DNA of 64,000 bases from NCBI GenBank assembly GCA_018242295.1, contig JAFECE010000002.1:124001-188000 (forward strand), written 5' to 3'. The translations under genes and the position numbers were made by a program. The DNA comes from Pseudomonadota bacterium (lineage in GTDB: Bacteria > Pseudomonadota > Alphaproteobacteria > Rhizobiales > Hyphomicrobiaceae). Under the pieces are notes generated by a model. The model was not told the origin of the DNA. It saw nothing but the letters and a program-made list of their open reading frames with translations, and searched no databases. Shown piece after piece: positions 45,629 through 55,775 of this stretch (within the stretch, counting starts at the first letter, position 1; the number at the start of each line of letters is the position of its first letter).

Positions 45629-46271
45629 GCCGGTCATGCGATCGCCCCTCCATTCATTCGGACTTGCAAGTCAGGCAAAGCCGATCGACGGCAGTAGCGG
45701 CGTCTGGGCAAACGAGATACCGCACATCGGCTACATCAGCCTTCGAGGCGATGGGCGCGATCAGGCGTTCGTAAGCGCCGCATCGAAAGCGCTCGGCATT
45801 CCGCTCCCCATTGAGCCCTGCACGCTTGCGACTTCGGAAAGCGTGAAGGTTTTGTGGTTGTCGCCGGACGAGTGGATGATCGTATCCGCTCCCGGTCAAG
45901 CAAACGCATTGTGCTCGCGTTTGGAGCTGGCGTTGGCGGGCGTTCGGAACCAGGTCGTCGATAATTCAGGCGGCTACACGCAAATTTTCCTCGGAGGCAC
46001 GCACGCCCTCGACGTTCTTCGGCATGTCAGCGTCTATGATTTCGAAAGCTTGCAGCCGGGCCGCGTCGCCGGCACGACGTTAGGAAAATCCTCGGTCTAC
46101 GCATTCCGGCAAGGCAACGGTTATCGCCTGATCGTGCGCCGGAGCTTCGCCGACTACATTTGGCGCTATCTCGTACGCGCCGCCAACCCTTACGGATTAG
46201 GCATCGCCGATGTTCCTGTCGACAATCTTGTCGGGACGAGCACCGCCAGCGTGAACGTGGCTGCAGGCTGA
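45621..46271 (+). CDS. soxG: Sarcosine oxidase gamma subunit
   Basis: The ATG at 45621 has AAGGGAG upstream and gives 216 residues. The subunit is recognised by its GcvT-like small fold (VLWLSPDEWMIVSAPGQAN, DNSGGYTQIFLGGTHALDVLRHVSVYDF) and by its position directly after soxA, overlapping by 8 bp. It completes the heterotetramer. Confidence 0.92.
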   Translation: MSEPVMRSPLHSFGLASQAKPIDGSSGVWANEIPHIGYISLRGDGRDQAFVSAASKALGIPLPIEPCTLATSESVKVLWLSPDEWMIVSAPGQANALCSRLELALAGVRNQVVDNSGGYTQIFLGGTHALDVLRHVSVYDFESLQPGRVAGTTLGKSSVYAFRQGNGYRLIVRRSFADYIWRYLVRAANPYGLGIADVPVDNLVGTSTASVNVAAG

Positions 46272-46281
46272 GGATCAGGCG

Positions 46282-48345
46282 ATGCGCTATTCGCACATCT
46301 TCACGCCGCTCACGCTCAACCAACTGACGCTGCCGAACCGCATCTACTCGACGGCCCACGCCGAAGTCTACGCGGACGCGGGCGGCATGCCGGGCGATCG
46401 CTACATTCGCTACTACGAGGAGAAGGCCAAGGGCGGCCTCGGCATGGCGATCTGCGGCGGCTCGAGTCCCGTATCGATCGACGTTCCGCAAGGTGCGTGG
46501 CGCCCCGTCAACCTCACGACGGACCGCGTGATCGAACCGATGGCGCGGCTCGCGGATACCGTCCACCGCCACGGCATGAAGATCATGATCCAGGCGACGC
46601 ATATGGGCCGCCGTTCGGCCTATGCGGGTGATCCGTGGCCGCATCTCGTATCGCCGTCGGGTGTTCGCGAATTCGTCCATCGCGGCAACGCCAAGGCCAT
46701 TGAAATCGAGGATATAGCGCGCATCATCGCGGACTTCGCGGCCGCCGCCAAACGCGTTCAGGCGTCGGGATTCGATGGCATCGAAATTTCCGCCGCGCAT
46801 CAGCAACTCATCGATCAGTTCTGGTCGCCGCGCACCAACATGCGCACCGACGAATGGGGCGGCAGCCTCGAAAACCGCATGCGTTTCGGCCTCGAAGTTC
46901 TGAAGGCGGTACGCGAAGCGGTCGGTCGCGACTTCTGCGTCGGGCTGCGGATGTGCGCCGACGAATTCCACGACGACGGCCTCGATCACGAAGTGCTGAA
47001 GGAAATCGCGCAGCGCCTGTCGGAGACCGGCATGATCGATTTCATCAGCGTCATCGGGTCGGGTGCAGACACGCACAACACGCTGGCGAATTGCATGCCG
47101 CCAATGGCGCTGCCGCCTGAACCATTCGTGCATCTCGCCGCCGGGATCAAGTCGGTCGTCAACGTGCCGATACTTCACGCGCAGGGCATCCGCGATATCA
47201 CGCAGGCGGAACGCATACTCGCGAACGGCTTCGTCGATATGGTCGGCATGACACGTGCGCACATCGCCGATCCGCACATCATGAAGAAGGTCCGCGAAGG
47301 CCGCGAAGACCAAATCCGCCAGTGCGTCGGTGCCAACTACTGTATTGATCGCATGTATTCGGGTTCCGATACGCTCTGCGTCCAGAACCCGGCGACATCA
47401 CGCGAAGCGACGATGCCTCATGTCATCACGCAAACGAAGGGCGCGAAGCGGCGCGTCGTCGTTGTCGGTGGCGGTCCGGCCGGCCTCGAAGCGGCACGCG
47501 TGTCGCGATCGCGCGGACACGACGTCATTCTGTTCGAGCGGAGCTCAGCGGTCGGTGGCCAGATCAATCTCGCTGCGAAGGCACCGCAACGCGAGCAGAT
47601 GGCTGGCATCGTCCGCTGGTTCGATCTCGAAACGAAGCGCCTCGGCGTCGACCGGCGCCTAGAAACGGACGCGACGCCAGAAATGGTGTTGAGCGAGCGG
47701 CCGGATATCGTCGTGCTCGCGACGGGCGGCCGGAGCTTCTCCGATCAGGTTGCGAATTGGGGCGCGAAGGACGGACTCTCCATCAGCTCGTGGGATATCC
47801 TGTCGGAGAAGGTCGCGCCGGCGGAAAACGTGCTCGTCTACGACGGCATCAGCGCCCATGCGGGGTTCGGCACCGCCGATTTCCTCGCCAGCCGCGGCTG
47901 CACCGTAGAGATCGTCACGCCCGACACCAAGGTTTCCGACGACGTCGGTGGCACGACGTTTCCGATTTTCTATCGGCGCCTCTATTCGCAAGGCATCATC
48001 CCGACCCCTAACCATTGGCTCGATCGTGTCTACGCCGAAGGCAACAAGAAGATCGCCGTGCTGCGCAATGAATACACGGATGAGCTTGAAGAACGCGTCG
48101 TCGATCAAGTCGTCATTGAAAACGGTATCACGCCGAACACGGAACTCTATACCTCGCTGAAAGACCGCTCGCTCAATCGCGGGCAGGTGGATCTCAAATC
48201 GCTGTACGCCGCCGAACCGCAACCGGCGCTTCAGGAAGCAACCGGCGAAGGACGCTTTCTGCTGTTTCGCGTTGGCGACTGCGTTTCGATGCACAACATC
48301 CACGCCGCCATCTATGACTCGCTCCGGCTGTGTAAGGATTTCTGA
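46282..48345 (+). CDS. dgcA: Dimethylglycine demethylase flavoprotein DgcA
   Basis: The 687-residue protein has an N-terminal old-yellow-enzyme TIM barrel (FTPLTLNQLTLPNRIYSTAH..., SPRTNMRTDEWGGSLENRMRFGLEVL). After an Fe-S segment (CVGANYCIDRMYSGSDTLCVQNP) comes a C-terminal FAD/NAD-binding domain (RRVVVVGGGPAGLEAARVSRSRGHDV). Size and layout match DgcA of Pseudomonas and the related stachydrine demethylases, not a 2,4-dienoyl-CoA reductase, given the neighbours. It demethylates dimethylglycine to sarcosine and passes electrons to DgcB and the ETF. Confidence 0.9.
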   Translation: MRYSHIFTPLTLNQLTLPNRIYSTAHAEVYADAGGMPGDRYIRYYEEKAKGGLGMAICGGSSPVSIDVPQGAWRPVNLTTDRVIEPMARLADTVHRHGMKIMIQATHMGRRSAYAGDPWPHLVSPSGVREFVHRGNAKAIEIEDIARIIADFAAAAKRVQASGFDGIEISAAHQQLIDQFWSPRTNMRTDEWGGSLENRMRFGLEVLKAVREAVGRDFCVGLRMCADEFHDDGLDHEVLKEIAQRLSETGMIDFISVIGSGADTHNTLANCMPPMALPPEPFVHLAAGIKSVVNVPILHAQGIRDITQAERILANGFVDMVGMTRAHIADPHIMKKVREGREDQIRQCVGANYCIDRMYSGSDTLCVQNPATSREATMPHVITQTKGAKRRVVVVGGGPAGLEAARVSRSRGHDVILFERSSAVGGQINLAAKAPQREQMAGIVRWFDLETKRLGVDRRLETDATPEMVLSERPDIVVLATGGRSFSDQVANWGAKDGLSISSWDILSEKVAPAENVLVYDGISAHAGFGTADFLASRGCTVEIVTPDTKVSDDVGGTTFPIFYRRLYSQGIIPTPNHWLDRVYAEGNKKIAVLRNEYTDELEERVVDQVVIENGITPNTELYTSLKDRSLNRGQVDLKSLYAAEPQPALQEATGEGRFLLFRVGDCVSMHNIHAAIYDSLRLCKDF

Positions 48346-48347
48346 TC

Positions 48348-50228
48348 GTGTGGGTCGCGCCAGCCGTTACGGTGCTCTTTTGGGTTTCGGTCGCGACACT
48401 CGCGATGGGCCTTGCGCGCCGCTCGGCCCTGTGGCGAGCGGGGAGGGAGGCGCCCTTCGCGTGGTCGGAGCTGCTGGCCGTGCCGAAACGCTACTTCATC
48501 GATTTGCATCATGTCGTCGCGCGCGATCCCTACATCGCGAAGACCCATATCGCGACGGCAGGCGGGGCGATTGCGGCGCTGGTTCTCGTGGCGCTCAACT
48601 ACGGCCTCGTGATTTATGCGCGCCTCCTCGATTGGGGAATCCTGCTCGCCGCAGCCGTCATGCTAGCAGGCACGTACTTCGTTTGGGCCCGGCGGCGCGA
48701 GTCACCTCAGCGACTCTCGCGCGGCGCCTGGAACCGCCTGCCGCATTCGCTCGCGGCATTCGCGATCGGCCTCGCAATTCTTGTGATGGCCCCACCACAA
48801 GCGCTGTCGCTGGCCATCGCCGTGTTTGCGCTGTTGTTGCTGTTGGCCGGTTCGGCGGAGCTTACTCTCGGCATCGGCGCCGGCTCTCCAATGAAGCATG
48901 CGGTCGCCGGGCTTTTGCATTTGGCGTTCCATCCAAGGCCTGAGCGCTTCTCCGGCGGGCGATCGACCGCGTTGGCGCCACTGGCTCTGGCGAACCGCGA
49001 TTTCGGCGTGGCGAAACCCGCCGATTTTCTCTGGACCGAGTTGTTGAGCTTCGATGCCTGCGTCGAATGCGGAAAGTGTGAGCAATCGTGCCCGGCCTTC
49101 GCTGCACGCCAGCCCCTCAATCCAAAGAAACTCATTCAGGATCTCGTCGCCGGATTATCGAGTTCGAGCGATGTCGCCTATGCGGGAAGACCCTATCCCG
49201 GCATCTCGATCGGCGCGCATCGGGGATCGCCCGACCAACCGATTGTCCCGAAGCTCATCGAAGCCGAAACGGTCTGGTCGTGCACTACATGCCGCGCCTG
49301 CGTTGAAGAATGCCCGATGCTGATCGAGCACGTCGATGCCATTGTCGGTATGCGCCGCAGCCTAAACCTCACGCAAGGCGACGTGCCGGGAACCGCTCCC
49401 GAAACGCTGAGCAATCTCCGCGAAACGGGAACGCAAGGCGGATACGCGAAGTCGGCACGATACAACTGGGCCATCGATCTCGACGTGCCGGAGGCGCAAC
49501 CGGGGAAGCCTGTCGATCTATTGCTCTTCGCCGGGGAAGGCGCATTCGACATGCGCTACCAGCGAACGCTTCGGGCGCTTGTGAAAAGTCTGAAGGCAGC
49601 GCGCGTCGATTTCGCAATCCTTGGGCCACGCGAATGCGATACCGGCGACACCGCGCGCCGTCTCGGTGACGAGGCGACTTTTCAAGCATTGGCGAGGCAA
49701 AATATCGCGATACTGGCGGCGCTCAATTTCAAGCGCATTGTCACGTCCGATCCGCACGTGCTGCACAGTCTGCGCAACGAATATCCGGCGTTCGGCGGCA
49801 ATTACACCGTCATTCATCACACGGCGCTGCTCGCCGAGCTGGCATCGCAAGGCAAACTGAAGCTCGGAAAGACGACGGAAACGCGTACGCTGACCTATCA
49901 CGATCCCTGCTACCTCGGCCGCTACAACGGCGAGACGCAAGCGCCGCGTGACCTGCTGCGCAATCTCGGCATCGAGGTGCACGAGATGCAGCGTTCGGGT
50001 CTCCGCGCTAGGTGCTGCGGCGGCGGGGGCGGCGCGCCGCTGACGGACATTCCCGGCAAGCAACGCATCCCTGATATTCGCATGGCCGACGCGCGCGAAG
50101 TCGGTGCCGATGTCATTGCCGTCGCCTGTCCTCAATGCACCGCCATGCTCGAAGGCGTTGCGGGCGCGCGCGCCGAAATCCTCGACATCGCGGAACTGGT
50201 GGCCTCGTCTTTGGAGGCGCAACAATGA
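48348..50228 (+). CDS. dgcB: Dimethylglycine demethylase iron-sulfur subunit DgcB
   Basis: The 626-residue protein starts at a GTG 2 bp after dgcA. The first 200 residues contain several membrane segments (VTVLFWVSVATLAMGLA, IAALVLVALNYGLVIYARL, LAAAVMLAGTYFVW). Two 4Fe-4S motifs follow near residues 238 (CVECGKCEQSC) and 311 (CTTCRACVEEC). The C-terminus holds CCG-type domains (YHDPCYLGRYN..., RARCCGGGGGAP). This layout is that of membrane-bound heterodisulfide-reductase-like oxidoreductases. It likely links DgcA and the ETF to the quinone pool. Confidence 0.9.
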   Translation: MWVAPAVTVLFWVSVATLAMGLARRSALWRAGREAPFAWSELLAVPKRYFIDLHHVVARDPYIAKTHIATAGGAIAALVLVALNYGLVIYARLLDWGILLAAAVMLAGTYFVWARRRESPQRLSRGAWNRLPHSLAAFAIGLAILVMAPPQALSLAIAVFALLLLLAGSAELTLGIGAGSPMKHAVAGLLHLAFHPRPERFSGGRSTALAPLALANRDFGVAKPADFLWTELLSFDACVECGKCEQSCPAFAARQPLNPKKLIQDLVAGLSSSSDVAYAGRPYPGISIGAHRGSPDQPIVPKLIEAETVWSCTTCRACVEECPMLIEHVDAIVGMRRSLNLTQGDVPGTAPETLSNLRETGTQGGYAKSARYNWAIDLDVPEAQPGKPVDLLLFAGEGAFDMRYQRTLRALVKSLKAARVDFAILGPRECDTGDTARRLGDEATFQALARQNIAILAALNFKRIVTSDPHVLHSLRNEYPAFGGNYTVIHHTALLAELASQGKLKLGKTTETRTLTYHDPCYLGRYNGETQAPRDLLRNLGIEVHEMQRSGLRARCCGGGGGAPLTDIPGKQRIPDIRMADAREVGADVIAVACPQCTAMLEGVAGARAEILDIAELVASSLEAQQ

Positions 50229-51349
50229 GCGGTGTGAAGCGCATCGATCCGCGCCGGCCGTATTGCCTGTCGCCTTCGGGGCTGCGCCGCATCGTCCTTG
50301 GAGAAAGCGGTGGCGCTGGATTCCAATTCGGCGCAATGGCGCGTCCGCACAAGAAAGTTAAGCCGCGGCGCACGCACGAGCCCGCCAAGCATTGGCACAT
50401 GGCCATCGCCCATTCCAATCGCGGCAGGCTCGATGACCACGCCCGCGAAGCCGTTGCGGCGTCGGCTATCCTTGCCACACCGGAAATCGGCGTCATCGCC
50501 GTCATCCTCGGCGACTTGCACGAGGACATAGCGGCATTGGGTGCCGATAGGATCGTGGTCATTCCGGAGCTGGATGCGGCGAGATTTCAGCCGCAGCGCG
50601 AAGAGGCCGTGATTCAGGCACTGTTGGATGAATACCAACCGGCACAGGTCTTGATGCCCGACAACATGCTCGGCGACGGAGATCTTGGACGCCGCTTGAT
50701 CGCAAAACACGAGCGCGCAGCGGCCGCGACGCATGTGGTGGAGCTAGATCGACAACACGTCTCTGTCCGATGGAACAGCGGCACTATTTTTGCGAAGTCC
50801 ATTCTCCCACGCTTCGTGCTCCTGACACCAGGAACGGTCGATATCGAACTTCCATTCGTCGGTGCGGGAGAGCAAACGGCGCCGCCGCAAATTTCGAGCG
50901 TCACCGAAGTTTGCCGGGACCTCGGGCTCGAGCCAACTGAGATGTCGGATATCGCGCTCGAAGAGGCCGACTTCATCGTCTCGGCAGGGAATGGCGTGCG
51001 CAATGTCGAAACGATCGACACGCTTGCCCGAACGCTCGGTGCCGCCGTGGGCGCTAGCCGCGTGGCCGTCGATGAAGGGAAGCTTCCGCGCGACAAGCAG
51101 ATCGGCGCATCAGGAAAAACGGTCAGCGCGACAACCTATTTCGCGATCGGAATTTCGGGAGCCGTTCAGCATCTGCAAGGCATCAAGAGCTGCCGCCACG
51201 TTATCGCCATCAATCGCGACGCCGGCGCGCCGATCGTCAAGCGAGCGGATCTAACCGTCATCGGCGATGCCGAAGAACTTATGCAGGCTCTGATAACGCG
51301 CGTGGAGCAGGCGCGCAACCAGGGCGAAGCCGGCGAGGTCGAACGATGA
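50225..51349 (+). CDS. Electron transfer flavoprotein alpha subunit (betaine-pathway type)
   Basis: The ATG at 50225 overlaps the dgcB stop (ATGA) and gives 374 residues. The C-terminal FAD domain of ETF-alpha is clear: DFIVSAGNGVRNVETIDTLARTLGAAVGASRVAVDEGKLPRDKQIGASGKTVSATTYFAIGISGAVQHLQGIKSCRHVIAINRDAGAPI. The longer N-terminus (ARPHKKVKPRRTHEPAKHWHM) is typical of the dedicated dgc-linked ETF. It carries electrons from demethylation to the membrane. Confidence 0.9.
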   Translation: MSGVKRIDPRRPYCLSPSGLRRIVLGESGGAGFQFGAMARPHKKVKPRRTHEPAKHWHMAIAHSNRGRLDDHAREAVAASAILATPEIGVIAVILGDLHEDIAALGADRIVVIPELDAARFQPQREEAVIQALLDEYQPAQVLMPDNMLGDGDLGRRLIAKHERAAAATHVVELDRQHVSVRWNSGTIFAKSILPRFVLLTPGTVDIELPFVGAGEQTAPPQISSVTEVCRDLGLEPTEMSDIALEEADFIVSAGNGVRNVETIDTLARTLGAAVGASRVAVDEGKLPRDKQIGASGKTVSATTYFAIGISGAVQHLQGIKSCRHVIAINRDAGAPIVKRADLTVIGDAEELMQALITRVEQARNQGEAGEVER

Positions 51350-52131
51350 GAGACACGTTCACAGTCGCGGCTTTGGCTTCGGCGGGACGGCATCCTGTAA
51401 GCGGCGCGCCACGCGCTTGCCGTGCTGACGCCGTTGCGATGGCATTAGGCCGCCGGATTGCCGGTGACGCCCTTCGCGTTGTTCACGCTGGCACTGCGGA
51501 AGAGCAGTCGCTTCAGGACTATTTGGCGCTTGGCGCTGGAACGATTGAGGTTCTGCCTGTCGATCCATCCACGGATGCAGCACCAGCGCTTGCCGACTAT
51601 TTGCGGAATGTCGATATCATCCTCACGGGCGGCAACGCGGAATTCGGCCGAGGCAGCGGGCTGTTGCCATACGCGCTCGCAGAAGCGCTCAAGCGTCCGG
51701 TTATCGCCAACGCCCTCGATGTGAACGTTGAAAGAAACGCCGACGCGGATTGGAGCATTGAAATCCGTCAGTTCCTGCCAAAGGGTCAGCGGCGTCGGAT
51801 CGCCTGTCCGTTGCCGCTCGTCGTTTCCGTACATCCGCGTGCCCCGGTTGAACTCAAATATGCCTATGCGCGGCGTATGTCGGGCCGTATCGATGTTGCT
51901 CCAGATCAGGGAATGGTCGCGCCCCTGCTGCAGCCGGAATGGTCGGTCGAAATCGCGTCACGCCGCCCGGTGCGGCTCAAGGCTCAAGACGGAAAATCAG
52001 CCCACGCGCGTATGCAATCCGCCATCGTTTCTGAGGCGAAAGGCGGCGTTGTCGCTTTTGAGGGGACAACCGTCGATAAAGCACAAGTGATGCTGAACTA
52101 TCTGAGAGAACATCGGCTCGTCGATTTCTAG
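51346..52131 (+). CDS. Electron transfer flavoprotein beta subunit (betaine-pathway type)
   Basis: The 261-residue protein overlaps the alpha subunit by 4 bp (ATGA). The ETF-beta fold is shown by ACRADAVAMALGRRIAGDALRVVHAG, DYLRNVDIILTGGNAEFGRGSGLLPYALAEAL and the following VIANALDVNVE. It is shorter and more divergent than housekeeping EtfB, as usual for this cluster. Confidence 0.88.
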   Translation: MRDTFTVAALASAGRHPVSGAPRACRADAVAMALGRRIAGDALRVVHAGTAEEQSLQDYLALGAGTIEVLPVDPSTDAAPALADYLRNVDIILTGGNAEFGRGSGLLPYALAEALKRPVIANALDVNVERNADADWSIEIRQFLPKGQRRRIACPLPLVVSVHPRAPVELKYAYARRMSGRIDVAPDQGMVAPLLQPEWSVEIASRRPVRLKAQDGKSAHARMQSAIVSEAKGGVVAFEGTTVDKAQVMLNYLREHRLVDF

Positions 52132-52156
52132 CATGCCCGTGCGAAGGGAGAATCAC

Positions 52157-53437
52157 ATGCAAGTATCTAATGAATTGCGGGCGATGATCGCACGCCGCCG
52201 TCCCGGCTATAGCCTCGAGGCGCTGTTTTACCGGAACAAAGAGATCTTCAACCTCGATATGGATGTCATCTTCGGACGCCACTGGATCTTTGTCGGCGTC
52301 GAGCCTGATATTCCGGAGCCAGGCGATTATTTCACGGTGCCGCTCGCCCGCGCGTCGGTCGTCGTCGTGCGTGACGACGACATGACGGTTCGCGCCTTTC
52401 ACAATGTCTGCCGTCATCGCGGCGCGCGCCTTTGCGACGGTGATAAAGGCAGCGTCGGCAATGTCGTCTGCCCCTACCATCAGTGGACATACGATCTGAC
52501 AGGTAAGCTCATCCACACCGAGCATATGGGTGATGATTTCGATCGCAGCCAGTTCGGCCTGAAGACGGTGCATGTGGGGAATATCGCGGGCCTTATTTTC
52601 ATCTGCCTCGCCGACGAACCGCCCGCCGATTTCGAGCAGATGCGTCAGGAGATGGAGCCCTACATTCTTCCGCATCAGATCAGCAACTGTAAGATCGCCT
52701 ACGAGGAAGATCTCATTGAGAACGGCAATTGGAAGTTCACGATGGAGAACAATCGTGAGTGCTACCATTGCAAGGCGAACCACCCCGAGCTGACCGTCTC
52801 GCTCTACGAATTCGGATTTGGCTACCAGCCGTCGCCGGAAAACGCCGAGGAGGTTCAGGCATTCAGGGATCTGATCGTTCGCGAGACCACGCGATGGGAG
52901 TCCTGCGGACTTCCCTCCGTCGAACGCGAGTTTCTCGACAGCCGCGTGACGGCCTATCGCACCCAGAGGCTGCCGCTCGATAAGGCCGGAGAGTCGCAGA
53001 CGATGAACAGCAAGGTCGCCTGCCAGAAGCTGCTCGGTGATCTCACGCAGCGGAACCTCGGCGGCCTCTCATTCTGGACGCAGCCGAATTCCTGGCATCA
53101 TTTCATGAGCGATCACATCGTGACGTTCAGCGTGCTGCCGATCGATCCCGAGCGCACGCTTCTGAGAACGAAGTGGCTTGTTCACAAGGACGCTGTGGAA
53201 GGCCGCGATTACGATCCGAAAGAATTGAGCGAAGTCTGGCACGCGACGAACAAGCAGGATGGCGCGCTCGTCGAACGCACGCAGGTGGGTTCCCAAAGCT
53301 CTGCCTATCTGCCCGGTCCCTATTCGCCGTACACCGAGGAACTGGTCGAGAAATTCATGTCCTGGTACTTCAAGCGGCTCCGAGCGGAAACGGGACACGA
53401 AACCGCAATCGTCAGCCCATTCGCTGCGAGCGCCTGA
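52157..53437 (+). CDS. gbcA: Glycine betaine monooxygenase, Rieske oxygenase subunit GbcA
   Basis: The ATG at 52157 has AAGGGAG nine bases upstream and gives 426 residues; an in-frame ATG at 52133 is less likely. The Rieske motif is CRHRGARL (about residue 86) with CPYHQW (about 106). The mononuclear iron site is in ENNRECYHCKANHPELT. It is similar in size and layout to GbcA, which with GbcB oxidatively removes one methyl from glycine betaine, giving dimethylglycine and formaldehyde. Immediately downstream is the reductase gene. Confidence 0.92.
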   Translation: MQVSNELRAMIARRRPGYSLEALFYRNKEIFNLDMDVIFGRHWIFVGVEPDIPEPGDYFTVPLARASVVVVRDDDMTVRAFHNVCRHRGARLCDGDKGSVGNVVCPYHQWTYDLTGKLIHTEHMGDDFDRSQFGLKTVHVGNIAGLIFICLADEPPADFEQMRQEMEPYILPHQISNCKIAYEEDLIENGNWKFTMENNRECYHCKANHPELTVSLYEFGFGYQPSPENAEEVQAFRDLIVRETTRWESCGLPSVEREFLDSRVTAYRTQRLPLDKAGESQTMNSKVACQKLLGDLTQRNLGGLSFWTQPNSWHHFMSDHIVTFSVLPIDPERTLLRTKWLVHKDAVEGRDYDPKELSEVWHATNKQDGALVERTQVGSQSSAYLPGPYSPYTEELVEKFMSWYFKRLRAETGHETAIVSPFAASA

Positions 53438-53443
53438 TCCATC

Positions 53444-54559
53444 ATGAGTAACGCAGATCGGCCGGGCCGTCTGGGGCCGGAACTTTGGGACGTGACGCCC
53501 GGCAAATGGAACGCCGACGAGGACGATACGCTGGTTTGCGCGCACGTCCGGCAGGAGACGCACGACGTGAAGAGCTTTCTCTTCCGCACGGAGACGCCGC
53601 GTCTCTTCCGCTTCCGGCCTGGGCAGTTCATCACGCTTGAGCTTGCGATCGACGGCGAGGTGATCAACCGCTGCTACACGATATCGTCCCCGCCGACGCG
53701 CCCCGACACGCTGTCGATCACGGTGAAACGGCACCCCGGCGGCAAGGTTTCGAATTGGCTGCACGACAATATGAGACCCGGCGCCAAGATAAAAGCGCTC
53801 GGCCCTTCCGGCGACTTCAGCTGCACGCTGCACCCGGGCCCAAAATATCTGTTTCTATCAGGCGGCTCGGGCGTGACGCCGCTAATGTCCATGGCGCGGA
53901 CGCTTTACGAACTCGGCGACGATCATGACGTCGTCTTCGCGCATAGCGCGCGCTCGCCGCGCGATATCATCTTTCGGCACGAGCTGGCGATGATGGCGCA
54001 TGGCACGAGCAATTTCAGAACGGCGTTCGTGTGCGAAAAAATCGCCGATGCCCGCGACTGGAGCGCGCCGACGGGTTACCTCTCGTTGCCGCTCCTGAAG
54101 TCGATCGTTCCGGATCTCGCGGCGCGCGAAATCTTCTGCTGTGGGCCGGAAGCTTATATGGCGAACGTCCGGGCAATGCTGCGCGAAGCCGCCTTCGACA
54201 TGACGCACTATCACGAGGAAAGCTTTTCGTTCGAGCGGCAAGGCGTGCCGTTGCCGGAGCCGGAAGCCGCTGCTCCGGGGGCCGCTGCACCTGTGGAAAC
54301 GTTCAAGATCGAGTTTACCCGCTCGGGCCGCACGATCGAATGCCGTCCCGATCAATTCATCCTCGATGCGGCAAAAGCAGCCGGAATGCGCCTGCCGTTT
54401 TCGTGCAGTAAAGGTGTCTGCGGCACCTGCAAAAGCAAGAAGCTTTCAGGTCAGGTGGAGATGAAGCACGGCGGCGGGATCCGCCAGCGCGAGATCGACG
54501 CCGGCATGATCTTGATTTGCTGCAGTAAGCCGCTCGAAAATGTCACCATCGAAAAATAG
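53444..54559 (+). CDS. gbcB: Glycine betaine monooxygenase reductase GbcB
   Basis: The 371-residue flavin-iron-sulfur reductase contains the FAD motif RCYTISSPP (about residue 77) and the NAD site YLFLSGGSGVTPLMSMART. A C-terminal plant-type 2Fe-2S cluster follows (CSKGVCGTCKSKK, with the last Cys in LICCSKP). It transfers electrons from NADH to the Rieske subunit. It is the last gene of the polycistron, which ends 26 bp before the convergent transporter operon. Confidence 0.92.
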   Translation: MSNADRPGRLGPELWDVTPGKWNADEDDTLVCAHVRQETHDVKSFLFRTETPRLFRFRPGQFITLELAIDGEVINRCYTISSPPTRPDTLSITVKRHPGGKVSNWLHDNMRPGAKIKALGPSGDFSCTLHPGPKYLFLSGGSGVTPLMSMARTLYELGDDHDVVFAHSARSPRDIIFRHELAMMAHGTSNFRTAFVCEKIADARDWSAPTGYLSLPLLKSIVPDLAAREIFCCGPEAYMANVRAMLREAAFDMTHYHEESFSFERQGVPLPEPEAAAPGAAAPVETFKIEFTRSGRTIECRPDQFILDAAKAAGMRLPFSCSKGVCGTCKSKKLSGQVEMKHGGGIRQREIDAGMILICCSKPLENVTIEK

Positions 54560-54584
54560 CGAGCGGATGAGCGCGACGCAGCGC

Positions 54585-55775
54585 TCAATCCTTGCGTCGC
54601 AAGATGGCCTGCAGCACGTCGCGAATGCCGATTGCGCCGACGAAGCGATCGTCGTCGTCGAAGAGCGCTACGGGTGAGGTGCCCGACTTGTGCATGGCGA
54701 GAATGACAGTCTTGAGGCTCGTGCCGGGTCTCGCCCAATAGACGGGTGAAGAGTCTTCGCCGACGTGCTTTTCGCATTCGCCGCACGTCACCCAGGCAGC
54801 CTGGCGGCCATTGCATTCGGCCGCCTGCACTTTGCCTGCGGCATCGATTTTGAATCGCGTCGTCTTTCGCCGGTCAAGCCAGATCCAGTCATCGGCCGTA
54901 CGCTCGAGGTCGCGCATGTCGCGCATGACGTTCCACGCCGTCAGCACCGACAGCGGATTAACATTGGCGATGAAATCGCGCACGTAATCGTCGGCAGGCT
55001 GCAGCACGATCTCTTCCGGCGAGCCCGATTGTACGATCCGCCCGCCTTCCATGATGGTGATGCGATTGCCGATCTTCAGCGCCTCTTCGAGGTCATGACT
55101 GACGAAAATGATTGTTTTCTTGATCGACTTCTGCAGTTGCAAAAGCTCGTCCTGCAGCTTCGTGCGGATCAGCGGATCGAGCGCCGAGAACGGCTCGTCC
55201 ATCAGCAGGATTGGTGCATCGGTCGCAAACGCACGCGCAAGCCCGACGCGTTGCTGCATGCCGCCCGAAAGCTCATGCACATACTTCTCGGCCCAGCTGT
55301 CGAGACCGACGAGATTGAGCTGCCGGTCGACGCGCTCCTTGAGTTCCGCCTGCGGAACGCCAGCAAGCTCGAGTCCAAGCCCAACATTTTCCCGGACCGT
55401 TCGCCACGGGAGCAGGGCGAACTGCTGAAAGACCATCGCGACCTGCTTTTGGCGCATGTGGCGAAGCGTCGTCGCATCGCACGAAGCGATATCCACCATC
55501 CGGTCGCCATCCTTCACGAGGACAGCACCGCGCGACACCTTGTTGAGACCGTTGACGGCGCGCAATAACGTGGATTTGCCGGAACCCGAAAGTCCCATGA
55601 GGACGGAAATTTCGCCCTCGTTCACGGTGAGATTGGCGCCGGCCGCGCCGAGCACGGCTCCCGTTTTTGCGAGAATTTGCGCGCGCATTGCCCCCGCGTC
55701 GACCATGGCCAGGGTCTTCGCGACGTCTTTGCCGAAGATGATATCGACGTTCTGGAAATCAACTGCGACCGTCAT
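54585..55775 (-). CDS. Choline/betaine ABC transporter ATP-binding protein
   Basis: The 396-residue ATPase has Walker A (GLSGSGKSTLLRAV), signature LSGGMQQRVGLARA, Walker B (ILLMDEPFSALD) and the switch His (FVSHDLEEAL). The C-terminal 110 residues contain a CBS-like regulatory region (TSLKTVILAMHKSGTSPVALFDDDDRFVGAIGIRDVL), as in ProV/OpuA/ChoV proteins that respond to ionic strength. Its ATG overlaps the permease stop by 4 bp. It energises uptake of a quaternary amine, choline by context. Confidence 0.92.
   Translation of the reverse strand: MTVAVDFQNVDIIFGKDVAKTLAMVDAGAMRAQILAKTGAVLGAAGANLTVNEGEISVLMGLSGSGKSTLLRAVNGLNKVSRGAVLVKDGDRMVDIASCDATTLRHMRQKQVAMVFQQFALLPWRTVRENVGLGLELAGVPQAELKERVDRQLNLVGLDSWAEKYVHELSGGMQQRVGLARAFATDAPILLMDEPFSALDPLIRTKLQDELLQLQKSIKKTIIFVSHDLEEALKIGNRITIMEGGRIVQSGSPEEIVLQPADDYVRDFIANVNPLSVLTAWNVMRDMRDLERTADDWIWLDRRKTTRFKIDAAGKVQAAECNGRQAAWVTCGECEKHVGEDSSPVYWARPGTSLKTVILAMHKSGTSPVALFDDDDRFVGAIGIRDVLQAILRRKD

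Noticed and set aside
46027-47313. A 428-codon open frame on the minus strand
   Set aside because: It lies wholly antisense to dgcA and adjacent sequence. Long antisense frames are expected in high-GC coding DNA, and its translation is His/Arg/Asp-rich without a recognisable family.
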